Shown here piece by piece: positions 1 to 11,073 of a DNA stretch of 64,000 nt (position 1 is the first letter of the stretch; each line of letters opens with the position of its first letter). The notes below the pieces were generated by a model. It was given only the letters and a program-made list of their open reading frames with translations. It had not been told where the DNA came from and made no database searches. The translations under genes were made by a program, and so were the position numbers. This DNA comes from Diaporthe sp. PMI_573 (Eukaryota; Ascomycota; Sordariomycetes; Diaporthales; Diaporthaceae). The DNA lies in NCBI GenBank assembly GCA_021399435.1, contig JAJTUP010000046.1, positions 248,001 to 312,000 of the forward strand. Reading direction: 5' to 3'.

Positions 1-689
1 TCTATTAGTATTTATAAGTACTTATATAGAAACTTGTAATTCTTGTTTAGCAGGAATAGGAGAAAGAAGTTAATTAGAATCTTTTTAATAGTAGGCTTTA
101 ACAAAAGCTATACAATATATTAATTTATACCGCAACTAATAAAGGTGTAGATTAAAATATTTTAAGCAAAGGCAGTATAGAGGTTAGATTTAAGGATAAT
201 ATTTTACAAAAATATACCCTGGTCTATAAAAATAGTATAGATACTATAGTTAATAATTAGTTTAGAGCAGTCAGCCTTATATAGAGGGTATATAGACTCT
301 TTCTTACTTTCCTCCTTTTCCTTACCCTTCTTGTCTGGGTTTTATAGGCCGCGAGAAGATATTTTAAGGGGCAAAAGAGAAAGATTAAGAGATATAGATA
401 TATAGTTTAGTATAAGTAGTTTATTTAGTATTTTAATTAGAGCAGTATAAGGATACTCAATATAGTAGAGAGATAGTATTAAAAGGAAAGATTAAATAGA
501 ATTAGTAAAAAAGAGGGGAGGTTTTTAAAGATATAAGAGAAGTACCTAAAAGAAATAGTAGCCTAGTAATTTACTAACCTTAGCCACTAGTCTAAATAAG
601 TACTTAGACTATACTGCTACTAGAGGAAAGGCAGAAAGGAAAAGAAGTAATTAGAAAGTATAAATAATTTATAAAGGCAACGCTTGCTT
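1..689. other. RIP-degraded AT-rich DNA, no gene
   Basis: Very AT-rich sequence dense in TA, TAG and TAA. No reading frame of note on either strand. It probably derives from repeated DNA altered by repeat-induced point mutation, but I recognise no family. A pyrimidine-rich patch lies near 300-340. Confidence 0.5.
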
Positions 690-881
690 TGTAACGCCTA
701 GGCGGAAGCCACGTGAAAGCCCGGGCGAAAAGCCCCTATGTCTAGAAAAGGGCCCGAAGCCCCTACGTCTTAGTTTAGCGGGGGTAAGAATTAGTCTTGT
801 ACCAGACCTACACCTAATACACATGTTGGCCTTCCCAGTTCACCGGACCATCGTGCCTAGTGTAGAGCCTATGACATGCTT
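685..881. repeat. 5-bp target-site duplication TGCTT around the solo LTR
   Basis: TGCTT occurs at 685-689 and again at 877-881, immediately outside the 187-bp LTR. A 5-bp duplication is usual for Ty3/Gypsy integrases. Its perfect preservation shows this is a genuine insertion site, not a rearranged fragment. Confidence 0.85.
690..876 (-). repeat. Solo LTR of element A family (187 bp)
   Basis: This 187-bp block is the reverse complement of the two LTRs of the Gypsy element at 10,887-18,478 (copies at 10,887-11,073 and 18,292-18,478). Read on the minus strand it begins TGTCAT (TGTAAT in another copy) and ends GTTACA, the TG...CA ends of an LTR. It is flanked on both sides by the same five bases, TGCTT (685-689 and 877-881), so it is a solo LTR left by LTR-LTR recombination after a full insertion. 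It keeps more G and C than the sequence around it. Confidence 0.9.
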
Positions 882-3800
882 TTACTAGTCTACAAAACTC
901 TATAGGCACCTAAGGCAACTTTTTTTTAAAACCCTTTCCACTAATACTTATAAATCGTTTTGACTATTATCTAACCTCTAATTAACTACCTCTAAATATT
1001 GGCTGGTACTAAAGAAGTAATTTAGGCAAGGCATATTACTATTACCCTTTCTTTCTTTCTACTCACAACCTCTAAAGCGCCGGGGCTACTTTTAACAATA
1101 TTAACCTCTTTACTTAATTATCTATACGGCATTCCCTAGAGATATAAGCTCTTGCTACTTCTCTTATACTTTACTCTTTCTTTTACTACCTACTTAATTC
1201 CCTAACACTTCTTACTATATATAAGACTAATTAGAAAGCCACTATAAGCAATAGATAGTTAAGAAAGAATAAGTCTAGCCATTATTCTAGGTCTAATACT
1301 CGTATAACTAAAACTTTACAACTTATCTCCTCTTGCTATAAATCTCCCAAGTCTTTATCTAGTATTTCCTTAAAAACTATTAATCTAAATACACTAATAC
1401 CGTCTATTAAACCCGTATCTACTACTAATTAAATCGACCCTACTATTTAACTATCTTAACTATCTTTCTATAATAACTTTAGCATATAATTACCTAGCAT
1501 CTATTTCTCTAATCCTATTAATATTTAAAACTACTACAACTTTAGTTACAAAGCTAGTAAAGATCTTTCTTAAGACCTATTTAAGACCTAAATCCTTATA
1601 AGTAGACTAAAGATTGGCCAAGTCTAGCTAATAGAATATAAGAAAAAGCCATTATACTTTAACCCTAATTTTGCTATTATAGTAAAAGAAACATAAAAGA
1701 TAGTTACAAAATACTTTCCCGGCATTAATATATACTCTAAGCTCTAATTGCCGCCCAGATTATAGAATTTCTTTAGAAAGAATTAGGCATACCTAGCATT
1801 AAACCTAGTAGATATAGAAGGCCTCCTAGCTTAAGGTTTAGAGCTTTAAAGCAACTATATTCTGGCCCTAATTAAATGGCAGCTATTTAATTTTACCGAC
1901 ATTATATATATTAATCCCTTTATTACTTCTTATAACCAGCCAGCCTATCTAGGCTTTAAATAATTATAACTAATAAAAGACTACTAATTTATTATTATAT
2001 CTATATATATATCTAGATACTTTGCTTTTAAAATCTACAACTATACTACTAATTACCTTAAATCTATCAATACTTACCTAGATATATTAAAACAAAGCCT
2101 TAACTTTAAAAAGATTATAACTACTTATAAAAGCCTTATTAAAGAAGCTTGCCCTAGTATAAAAGTACTAAAGGCAATTAAAGTCCTTATATTTCTCCAA
2201 GCAAGTACTACTAACTATAGCTAGCAGGTAGCTAACTATATAGCTTTCTTCTTTTAAGAGAATAGAGGAAGGAATAATTAGAAGTTTAGTAACTAGAAGA
2301 ATTTAAACTTGGCTAAGAATCTTTCTATAAGACTCTCTATTAAAAAAATAATGGTCTAAATATAGATATATACTATCTAGTTAGAGCTAAATAAAACCAG
2401 ATATAGACTTTAAATACCGACTAACTGTTCTTTAATCAGACTTAATAGATACAGAATACTAAAAAAGAAATATAGTTTAATCTTATAACCTAAGCTTATT
2501 AGACAGGGACTATATAATAAGAAACTTTTTGTAAATCTGCCTCCTCTACTGGTAAGATAGATGCTAACTAAGATAGTTTTAAAAAAACTAGGTAATTACC
2601 TTAGACAAATTAACTTATTTTGCTTTATTAACACTAAGGTCTCGCATATCTAATTAGAGCAGCTGCTTTCCTTAATAATAAATATACTAACTTTAAACAA
2701 CAAACCATCTTATACTTATACCAAGATAGTTAGGTTACAGCTAGCCGTTATTAAGACAAACCTAAGGTTTTACTAAATCGACAGATACTAGAGTATAGAT
2801 CCCAATAATATTATAGTAGATAAGAAGCATATAGAACGGTATAATTAAATCAGAGCTTACAATACTTAGGCTCACCATTATATAGCTATAAGAAGCGTAA
2901 AGGAATGAGTTTTAATGTCTATAATATAGCCGGAATTCCGCAGATAGGCCTACATTATTTAAAAGCATTTAGGAGGTAACACTTAGGATACTATTAACCA
3001 AGTTAGTATACGGGACCGGCAAGCTAAGCGCCGTAGATAGGCGGGAAGAGAGTAATTAGAATGACAAAGGCATAGTTTAGTCGACCTTTCTACTCTGGGG
3101 AGTAAAGGGCCGGAGAGGGGTGTGTTACAGGATACAGTATTTTACATAGCTAGTGCGATGAAGTTTTCTTGGCCATCTGTACTATAAGTACTAGACAAGC
3201 TTCTATCCCTCTTGAGGGCCGAAGTAATAATTTAACTCATTCTTCTATTATTTAATAACCTGTAACATTGTCTGATTAGAACCTAAATACTGCTTTTATT
3301 GCCTTTGTGGCCCTTCTGGCCCTTTTTCATTATCTCTTCTTTCTTTGCGTTAGAGCCCTCTAGCAGTTTCTTCTCTCTCTCGCTTAGAGGGGCCAGCAGA
3401 ACTTGGGCACCTGTTGTGTTTGGCTTTAGTGTCTACGTTTTTACTACTTTAACGATAAAATTAATTAAAAGTTTCTAGTAACCGATCTAATATGTAAAGA
3501 AGTATATAATTGGCAATTAGAGTTTCTAGGCTTCCTTAAGCGTTTCTTTTTATTATCTAACCTTAATTTAAAATTTAATTACTTTAAGAATAGGCAATAG
3601 TTTCCGGGGCTAGCTAAAAAGCTCTATATTTCTGGCCTCCAAGTCTTCAGCCTAGGTTATTTAGAATACAGGAAGGATAAGCTTGTTCTACTCCTAGAGA
3701 AGCATAAAGCAATACTTTAAATGCTTACTTTCTAGAATATTAGTATTAATTATGGAGAAGCAAACTCTTAGTCGTCTCTAGTAGGGACCCTATATAACGA

Positions 3801-4811
3801 CTTTTCACTAGAGATACTATACTTAAGAAATTATAGTATTAATGACTGGGAAATTACGTCTAGTCGAGCTATCCCCGATATATTCTACACATATAGTAGT
3901 TATAAGATGGCTGTAATAGTTATGGAGCTTATTGCTTTCAAGCATAGATATTTGGTTAGGCAAAGACAAACTACCTAATATAGCCCTTTAAGTAAAATAT
4001 AACTGCCAATGAGTGGGACTTCTAGTATATGATTATCTAAACTACCTCGAAGTATGAACTGTTTGTTACTAGTGTTTTCAAACCCTGCACATCTTTGTTA
4101 TATACGTGATTGGGACCCATTGATGTCTCTAAAAGAAGGAGTAGCTAAGATCAGAGTGCGTAATGTAAATAGACCCAAAAAGGTCGATACCCAGAGCTGT
4201 GTTATTGCTAATATATCTGAGAGACCAATAGGTAAGTGTAGGAAGGGATGTATTATCCAGAAGAGCGTAGTTAGACTAGCTAGATATAATAGTGGATGTT
4301 GAATTACATTAACTATAAGCGATTTATCGTATAAGGCCTTGGCAGCTTATATACATTGTATTTTAAAGTTGCGGAAGTGGAATTTATAGACCCTCTATAT
4401 ATTGTAATGGTCCTATATCTACCTACTTCTTGCCCTCCGCGAGGATTGTCCTCTCGTGATCAACTCCTATATGACCTTAATTTCAACCTGCGGCCCCGGC
4501 AGAGACGACCTTTACCTCTACCTCCTAACCCTGCATACCAGGTTCTGTGGCACGAGAGGGTAGACAACGTTGTTTAGCTAATCTGTGGCCCTAAATTTGA
4601 TGGGTGGGAGTACTTAATAAAGAAGGAAGACTGGGCAAGACGAAATGGAGGTTGATGACTGAAGGTCTAAGTGATGGATAATATGGGTTCTTCTTTCCTG
4701 GGTTCTTTTCACGTATGGGCCGGTTAGGATGGTTGCCTTCCCAAATAATGAGTTTACTTACAATGAGTTTATTTTACTTTTTCTTTCTACCGTGTGATAT
4801 TTTATATATAT
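882..4811. other. RIP-degraded repeat sequence, family not recognised
   Basis: AT-rich DNA of about 3.9 kb. Between about 1,500 and 3,060 the + strand reads as a protein-like frame interrupted by many TAG/TAA stops, as expected from RIP of a transposon gene; I could not assign it to a family. A purine-rich run (about 3,104-3,120) followed by a 145-bp segment with inverted ends TGTTACAGG (3,123) and CCTGTAACA (to 3,267) resembles a polypurine tract plus an LTR, but no partner LTR or target duplication was found. Short open frames at 4,054-4,302 and 4,356-4,577 show no recognisable domain. Confidence 0.45.
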
Positions 4812-5372
4812 AGAAAACGGAGATTCGCAGGGCTGATTTCGGAGGGTACAGGGGTACCTCCTCGACCCAGCTGCTGCAGCCAATCAGAAGCCAGCATTCA
4901 CCGTCAAGTAAACACCCACACTGGTCTTTTTTACACAACCTGACTGCCAACCTGCGAAGCCTCCATCGTCACCAACCCCCCAACGACGACTTCTCAACAA
5001 CGAATCGCTGCAGCCCTTAATTTCTCGTCGGAATCAATTGATTTTACATCAGAAAGAACCTCCAGCTGGTCAGATATTAATTTTTCAGAATTGCAGCGAC
5101 GTTATCAGCGACAACAATGACGAGGAGGAGATTGAAGACGAGATCGTCGTCTGTACCAGCTAGATATGTAGAAAAACACCACTGATTTGAGCGATTTGCA
5201 CTGCAGCGAGCGTTTATTTGGGTGCACTTGTGATGTGACAACCAGCGATGACGGCGGTAGGGCCAAAATAATGGTGTACATACTAATTTTGGTAGTGCGC
5301 GCTGTATGTACACTGGGGGCCAACATGTACCCCTGTACCCTCCGAAATCAGCCCTGCGAATCTCCGTTTTCT
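4812..5372. mobile_element. MITE with perfect 46-bp terminal inverted repeats
   Basis: The first 46 bases (4,812-4,857, starting AGAAAACGGAG) are the exact reverse complement of 5,327-5,372. Both ends abut an (AT)n stretch, 4,804-4,811 and 5,373-5,380, which reads ATATATAT on both sides. That is compatible with a TA or an 8-bp target duplication but is low-complexity, so the superfamily stays open. The interior is about 470 bp, without a transposase frame, so it is non-autonomous. The absence of any mismatch between the arms and the higher GC than its surroundings suggest it arrived after, or escaped, RIP. Confidence 0.85.
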
Positions 5373-7162
5373 ATATATATAGTTATAATATCTAGCTTAT
5401 AGTAAATATACTGTACAAGCTATATATGGCGTATACGGTTAATGTTTACTCTTCTTTTTACAAATAAACTTAGGCGGACACTTGTTTCGGCCTATCCTGT
5501 ACGCGGCTAACTTTATAAGGATAAGATGGATTAGTTTTGGAAAGCTGCGAAGGATTAAGGTATGGTTTTCCCTAAAGGCAACAAGGGCGGTTTTAGCCTT
5601 AACCAAAATGATAATATTATCTCGTATTATACCTACGCCTAACATGCAAATGAGAGCAGGCAGGAGTTAATTATGTTAATACGGATTCTGACCATGGGAT
5701 TATGCCGTGGTAATGGAGGAAATTTTGCAGACAGTAAAAACCCCTGAGATAGGCTGGTTAATTAACTGGCCATTCTTTTTCTTATTAATGTTTGACTCTA
5801 CAGCTTTCACAATAGAAGGTAAGATAATTAACTACGAGTTAAAAGACATATTTAACTTACTTGCAAGCTGCTTGATTAATTCTCAGACTTTAGAAACGCC
5901 ACCTAGCATTAGCTTCTTAAGTCTGTCTCTTAATGGCTTGCAATTTCATTTTGGCCGTAATACAAGCCAAATACCGTATGCTGCTAAGTTTTTAATTCTT
6001 GCTGTTACTAACGGCCATCTTAATGCATGGTGATTGCCTCGATCTGGGTTACAGGCATGCCTTTTGTGGCCGGTACACTGCTTCCAGATAAGCAGACAAC
6101 CTAAGTAGACTCTAGGGGTTTGAGGTAACTATGCTGAGGAGGATATACTCACTCTTATACTAGCAACAGTATACGTTCTTAAACTCTGCCAAATTAATAG
6201 CAGGAAACTTATTGTCGCTACTATCCCCATCTACATCAAGTTGCTGGGTTACAGTCAGACACTTATGTTGCTCAGCCTGTTGCTTGTAATGGCGTCCAAG
6301 AATACCTGGTCAGATGCCCAAGGCTGCAGCCTTAATTAAGTCGTTCTTCATTATAGTATGTGTTGCCTTGGTGTATACAAAAGATACTGAGGATATAATG
6401 GACTTTAGAGAAAAGGAAATGAACAAAAAGAAGCCCCGCGCGGGGGGGGGGGCAGCATGGCCCCCTATTTATACTCAACATATTATGTGTCGGAATATTA
6501 CTTTTACCAGTACCGCCGCGGCTAGGCTGCCGCAGGCAGCACTCCCAGAGCCCAAAGCAAGGATAGAGGATACATACGCCGCTGCCCACGACACTAGGCT
6601 CGCACTAGTGGTTTGTAATAGGCGTTAAGACGCGGAAAACTTTTACAGGAAAGCTTGCTTAATACCTGTCAAAATGGGCGCTTCGGGACACGTCTTTTTG
6701 CAGGACAACATATATGCCTTTGCATACACTGCACGATGCATTAGCGTATACTGAAGGGCCATTGATAGCCACAGATAAAGTTTGCCACATCCTTCACATG
6801 CTGGAAGTAGGATGACCCTACATGGAGGCTGATCCATAATACTGTCAAATCAGCCTTGTGACAAATGCCAGTACCTGATCGGCCTGCGTTTGTGGTCAGA
6901 ACTCAAACCCGGTAGGCATTCCCAAGCAACTGGCTCTGTTCAAAACCATTAGTATACTAAGCGCTGCTTCTATTGGCCGTCCTCTGCCTAACCCGCCACT
7001 TCACGACACTTTTCTCCCTAGACTGTCCTTACGAGGCACTCTCGCGGACCGCCTGCACCCCAGATGACCAACAGGTGACCCCTATGTCTTGCATACATCA
7101 TGGACAGCAATACACCACCCTTGCACAGCCTGTTTGTTTCATCTTTAAATGGGATTTAACGT
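5373..7162. other. Intergenic or degraded DNA without a supportable gene
   Basis: About 1.8 kb of mixed composition. Open frames here (5,482-5,670 and 5,707-6,033 on +, 6,332-6,589 and 6,643-6,837 on -) have no domain I recognise and no splice-supported extension. A run of 11 G lies at 6,442-6,452 next to a GC-rich palindromic patch. Parts may be remnants of a gene or transposon, since the composition is less AT-biased than in the flanks. Confidence 0.4.
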
Positions 7163-7750
7163 TTAATGCATTGACTGCTTTAGAATTGCGTGTTTTTGCA
7201 TACCGCCTTGGCAGGAACTTTCATGTCTATCAAGCATACCCAGAATAGGTGCATTAATGGTTATTTCGTGCAGTCTCTTGGTAAACAGTCGGTATTTTTG
7301 AGGTAGATATTCGACAATGGTGATAGCAGTAAATAGTCCCGTGCAGTAAAATATAATAAGGACAATAAGATATTTGAGACAAGTACTAAAATTTGACTCG
7401 AACGAGTTTATAGTCAAAAAGAGAAGTAATGTAAGGGCTGGGTAGACGCAAACTAGGATGGGTGCAAGCATGTACCATTCTATTTGAGTAAAGAAGACTG
7501 CCAGGTGCGAAACCATCCTAAGTAAAGCAGCAAGTGCGTTTAACACAATCATTGTTCCGGGGAGTAGATTTCTCCTCAAGTTTTTGGCGGACATAAATGA
7601 GTGAATAGACAAAGAGGGGCCGAATATTTCCTGGGGAACTGCTTCAGCAGGACTTCTATATATAACCTGGAGAAGAGCGATGAGGTGAAAGTATCTGATT
7701 GTCGACTGGAAGGCATATAGTACTAGCTGGTAAATTTCAGTGGATACCAA
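7163..7750 (-). CDS. Possible membrane-protein fragment, unrecognised
   Basis: An uninterrupted minus-strand frame of about 195 codons with several hydrophobic stretches (for example around residues 65-85, 93-115 and 122-145) that look like membrane segments. I recognise no family. The frame has no ATG at its upstream end (the first codon is TTG and an in-frame TAA lies just upstream). The first internal ATG is at about 7,594, so the real start may lie in an upstream exon or the gene may be truncated. It is transcribed away from the small membrane protein gene at 8,210, with about 460 bp between, so the two could share a promoter region. Composition is closer to normal coding DNA than the RIP-degraded flanks. 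It could also be a chance open frame in a decayed gene. Confidence 0.35.
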   Translation of the reverse strand: MVSTEIYQLVLYAFQSTIRYFHLIALLQVIYRSPAEAVPQEIFGPSLSIHSFMSAKNLRRNLLPGTMIVLNALAALLRMVSHLAVFFTQIEWYMLAPILVCVYPALTLLLFLTINSFESNFSTCLKYLIVLIIFYCTGLFTAITIVEYLPQKYRLFTKRLHEITINAPILGMLDRHESSCQGGMQKHAILKQSMH

Positions 7751-8209
7751 AACTTTAGAGTGTTCTTAATTCCAATAGGTTCTCATATTCCCAACTCATT
7801 GCAAAAGACGAATATATCTAGATTGACAGAAGGAAATAGCTGAGAATATTCTGTTGTGTCTATTTATAGCAGGCGTAAAATGCTATTTATAGCGTAGCTA
7901 AACGGAAGACTTCTCGCCGCCAGCCAATTTTCCGGCTCGGATGCCCGCGTCACAAGGTCGGGACGGCAGCAGCCAAAGCCATCAGGATCCGGGATTCAGG
8001 ACTAATGGACGTAAACCTAGGTTGAAACTTCGTGTTTGAGCCCCAGTACCGAGATATCAACCTAAACATAACGAAGAGTGGGTTTTCCTGCTCCTTTTAT
8101 ACAGCGACGAGTCTTCGCCGAAACGGCCTTGTTTGATACAGTAGATAATCGAACAAGTTACACTTAAATCACTACTTTCTTTCCCCTGCCCTACCTCGAC
8201 TCTATCTTA

Positions 8210-8735
8210 ATGGCGCAAACCTATAGGGGTATGATTATCGCCTCAGACCGGGTCCCTATCTGGTACAACATAGTAGCAGCAGCGGCATTATGGATTGTAC
8301 TTGCTGGGTCCTTTATTCTCCCGGGCACTTTTACCTTGCTACGAGAACAGTCTCATGCTCTAGGGGACCCTTGGGTGGTAGAAGTTGTGGTAAATATTCC
8401 TCTACTACCTCTTGCAGGTATATGCTACCTAATAGGCATTATATGGCTAGCTAGTCTTTGGTTTAAATTTAGGCATAACTATGCGTGGGTCCTAAGTCAT
8501 ATATTCTAGTAAGTTTATGTATACTAAAGTGTGTCTGAAATATTAACCGTGTTCTAGCCCTGGTATTTTGAATTGTATAAGTGGCCTTCTCACCCTTATT
8601 GTAAACGTGTATACTGCTCGAGAGGGTACTTGGTCACCCACAGCCTGGATTACTTTAGGGATTATTTCATTCTCACTTATGTTTACAATACTTATGTCTT
8701 GCCTTTCTAAAATTAAGCTAGCCGAACTTACTTAA
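8210..8735 (+). CDS. Small four-span membrane protein, two exons
   Basis: Exons 8,210-8,508 and 8,558-8,735 join to give a 158-residue protein. The 49-nt intron starts GTAAGT, has an ATTAAC branch-like site and ends CTAG; splicing restores one frame across a split Tyr codon and ends at TAA 8,733-8,735. Four hydrophobic segments are visible, at about residues 18-40, 63-87, 101-119 and 127-146, with short charged loops and no signal peptide apart from the first span. From memory it resembles a widespread ascomycete family of small integral membrane proteins of unknown function (conserved pattern around IASDRVPIWYN near the N-terminus), but I cannot name the family. The frame is free of RIP-type stops although AT-rich repeats surround it, so it is probably a live gene. 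The reaction or role is unknown. Confidence 0.7.
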
Positions 8736-10140
8736 GTCAGTTTTAATAAAAAAAGGGGTAAATTTAAAATAAGTCACAACTATAGTACTATACCAGACTT
8801 AATCCATCCGTGCAAATTGTCTCGGCTTCATGACACTTTAATGCCCGTAAGGTAACGATTGTTTAGCCCCGCTGCTCGCCACCGGAATTGCACGATGACG
8901 AAGTAATAGCTCCCAATGGGGCGGTCGGCACCGTGGAAATACCTGCAACCGGTTCACTACACGCTGCACCCCACCGTGCAGAGCACGTTTCTACGGCAGC
9001 ACCGCGGAATGGTAATAGTGTTCGGCGGCATTGTTGTCATGCCACCACACCCAGTATCAACTATGCGCAACATCGACAGCATCATGCGTGAGGAGATGGA
9101 CGCAACTGCCGCGTAGGAGTTCCACTTCACGGTGCTGCTTTTACGGGAGCCTATACGTCAAACAACCGCTGGAACGAGTATAGAAACACGCCGTTCCGGG
9201 TTAGAACCACAAGCCGGCCGACTATCTCCTCAATCTCTACTAGGAACTTTTGACGCTAATGGTAAAGGGTGACACCTTGTCGTAATGGGGCTGACTGGTG
9301 ACGCTCTGCTAAATTTAAACAAAGCACTGGGACGAGGAGCGCCCCCACGCGGTCTGCTTGGTCGCAGAACTAGAAGGGCTCTCCAAGTCCTACGCCGCCT
9401 AGCGGGTCGCATAGCAGGGTCTCTTCGACCGGCTTCTCAAGATTCAGATCCTCTCAGCAATATCAGGGACGGCGGGTGGCTCGACGTCAGATGAGTTCCT
9501 CGCGCCCTGTAAAGCCGGCCAGGACACCTACATCCACTACCTAGAGTCCGGATACATTACACACGTCGAGGCGATCATAACTACGCTGCCGCCAGCACAA
9601 CCGGTTGGCCACAAGCCCAAGGTGGTCATCTACAATACCTCCGACGCCCTACAATCAACATACTTATAGATATCTGCAGGACACCCAGACCCAGGACTAC
9701 GCCAAAGCCGACACGCTCGAGAGCATAGTTAAGCTGCCGTTACCCGGGTTGAAGAAGCGCAGCTGCTCGAGGTAGGCATGCCCGGGAATCGTAAGGTCAA
9801 CATAAGGCGCCTCGAAGCCGCCGTATTGCCCGGAACCAGTTCCTTATATCAACAATGGCTATATCGGCTAGTCGGCCTGCAAAAGAATGGCATCTGCTGT
9901 ATAGTCGACCTACGATCTCCTAGGATAAATATAAACACTTTTAGTGGGTTCTTGTGGGATTAAGCTATAAATAGATTCTATATCTATTTTAAGGCTATGC
10001 TTCGATAAAAGCTAGAATCTAGTGGTTTATTAGTAGAATATAAGCTTTAGTCTAGGCTCTATATAAAGTAGGCGCCAGGCTTAATCCCCTTAAAGGATAA
10101 TACCAAGTTATGTATATATACCTTGCTACCAAATCTATCT
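8736..10140 (+). pseudogene. Broken GC-rich coding-looking island, unrecognised
   Basis: About 8,880-9,960 is distinctly GC-richer than the desert around it and has coding-like texture in shifting frames on the + strand (8,916-9,116, 9,285-9,494, then a different frame from about 9,510 to 9,670 and 9,778-9,963). No single frame or simple splicing joins these pieces: there are in-frame stops (for example near 9,114 and 9,667) and frameshifts. I cannot identify the protein. It is best read as a decayed single-copy gene that was less exposed to RIP than the repeats. Confidence 0.35.
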
Positions 10141-10167
10141 ATCTACCCCTAAGCATTAAACAAATCA

Positions 10168-10720
10168 TGATTATCTATTTCCTCCTTCTAGGATTCTTTA
10201 ATGCAGCTATAGCTTGCTCTACTATTCTTTCTAATATCCAGGTTATAGTAAGGGTAAATAATGCTAATCCGCCACTTGTCTAAGTTTTCAATATACCTTT
10301 ATTTGATGATGACTGCTTCTATCAAGTTCCTGCAAAGCCTATTAATACTGATGGTAAGTAAATTAAGGTTTATGAAAAGAAAAGCATTAACATTTGATGC
10401 CTAGGTCAATTTATTCCCTCGAAAGCTATATCGGCCTCAATTGTCCTAAACACTTTTGTGGATCCTACTGGAAATTCTCTTGATTAAGATAGCCTCTCAA
10501 CCCTATCAGGATTTATTAGTGGGTACCTAGGTGCTAGCGTGCAATTAGATGTTTAAGATATCTTTGATCTAGAACTTGTTATCTGTTCTCTTGAATCTCG
10601 TAAAGGAGGTAATCTAATTCTTGGTAGATATCCTACAAATATTACTCAGGCTGGGGATTAAATTTCGGTTAAGTTATACCAGTGTTGTATTAATTATAAT
10701 GGTAATAGGTGTGGGTTTTG
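10168..10720 (+). pseudogene. Relic of a small secreted protein, interrupted by stops
   Basis: From the ATG at 10,168 the frame opens with a good signal-peptide pattern, a hydrophobic core (IIYFLLLGFF) followed by small residues and a Cys at about residue 18. About 170 further codons follow in the same frame, several of them turned into TAA or TAG, consistent with Gln or Trp codons hit by C-to-T or G-to-A changes. Cys residues recur (about residues 49, 82, 138, 163, 164 and 172), as expected of a disulfide-bonded extracellular protein. I do not recognise the family. Element A inserted some 160 bp downstream, so RIP may have leaked from the repeat into this gene. Confidence 0.45.
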
Positions 10721-10886
10721 AGAATATAGAAGCGAGATATTTCTGTGATATTGCGTATGGGACTGGACAATAAAAAGGACGAAGTCAAAGCAGGGGATTG
10801 GTAGACGGCGGAGAAGAGATTATAGATATACAAGTAGGGCTGCTATTCTGTTTATACCTCGGTTTTGGTTTTCCCACATGGTTTTC

Positions 10887-11073
10887 TGTAATGGGCTCTG
10901 CACTAGGCACAATGGTCCGGTGAACTGGGAAGGCCAACATGTGTATTAGGTGTAGGTCTGGTGCAAGACTGATTCTTGCCCCCGCTAAACTAAGACGTGG
11001 GGGCTTCGGGCTCTTTTCTAGACGTAGGGGCTTTTTGCCGGGGCTTCCGCGTGGCTTCCGCCTGGGCGTTACA
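10887..11073 (-). repeat. 3' LTR of element A
   Basis: 187 bp, TGTAATGGG... to ...GGGCGTTACA on the + strand; the terminal TGTAA/TTACA are inverted. It matches 18,292-18,478 and, inverted, 690-876. It is the 3' LTR because the coding sense of the element is minus. Confidence 0.9.

Noticed and set aside
3123..3267. 145-bp segment with ends TGTTACAGG and CCTGTAACA, preceded by a purine-rich run
   Set aside because: Looks like a small LTR, but no second copy and no target duplication were found (GGGTG before, TTGTC after). Kept only as a note in the region entry.
5707..6033. 108-codon open + frame as a gene
   Set aside because: No domain, no coding texture, no splice-supported extension; likely chance in AT-rich DNA.
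6430..6460. Run of 11 G next to a CG palindrome as a regulatory or G-quadruplex site
   Set aside because: A single G run cannot be shown to form a quadruplex, and no gene is placed to use it.
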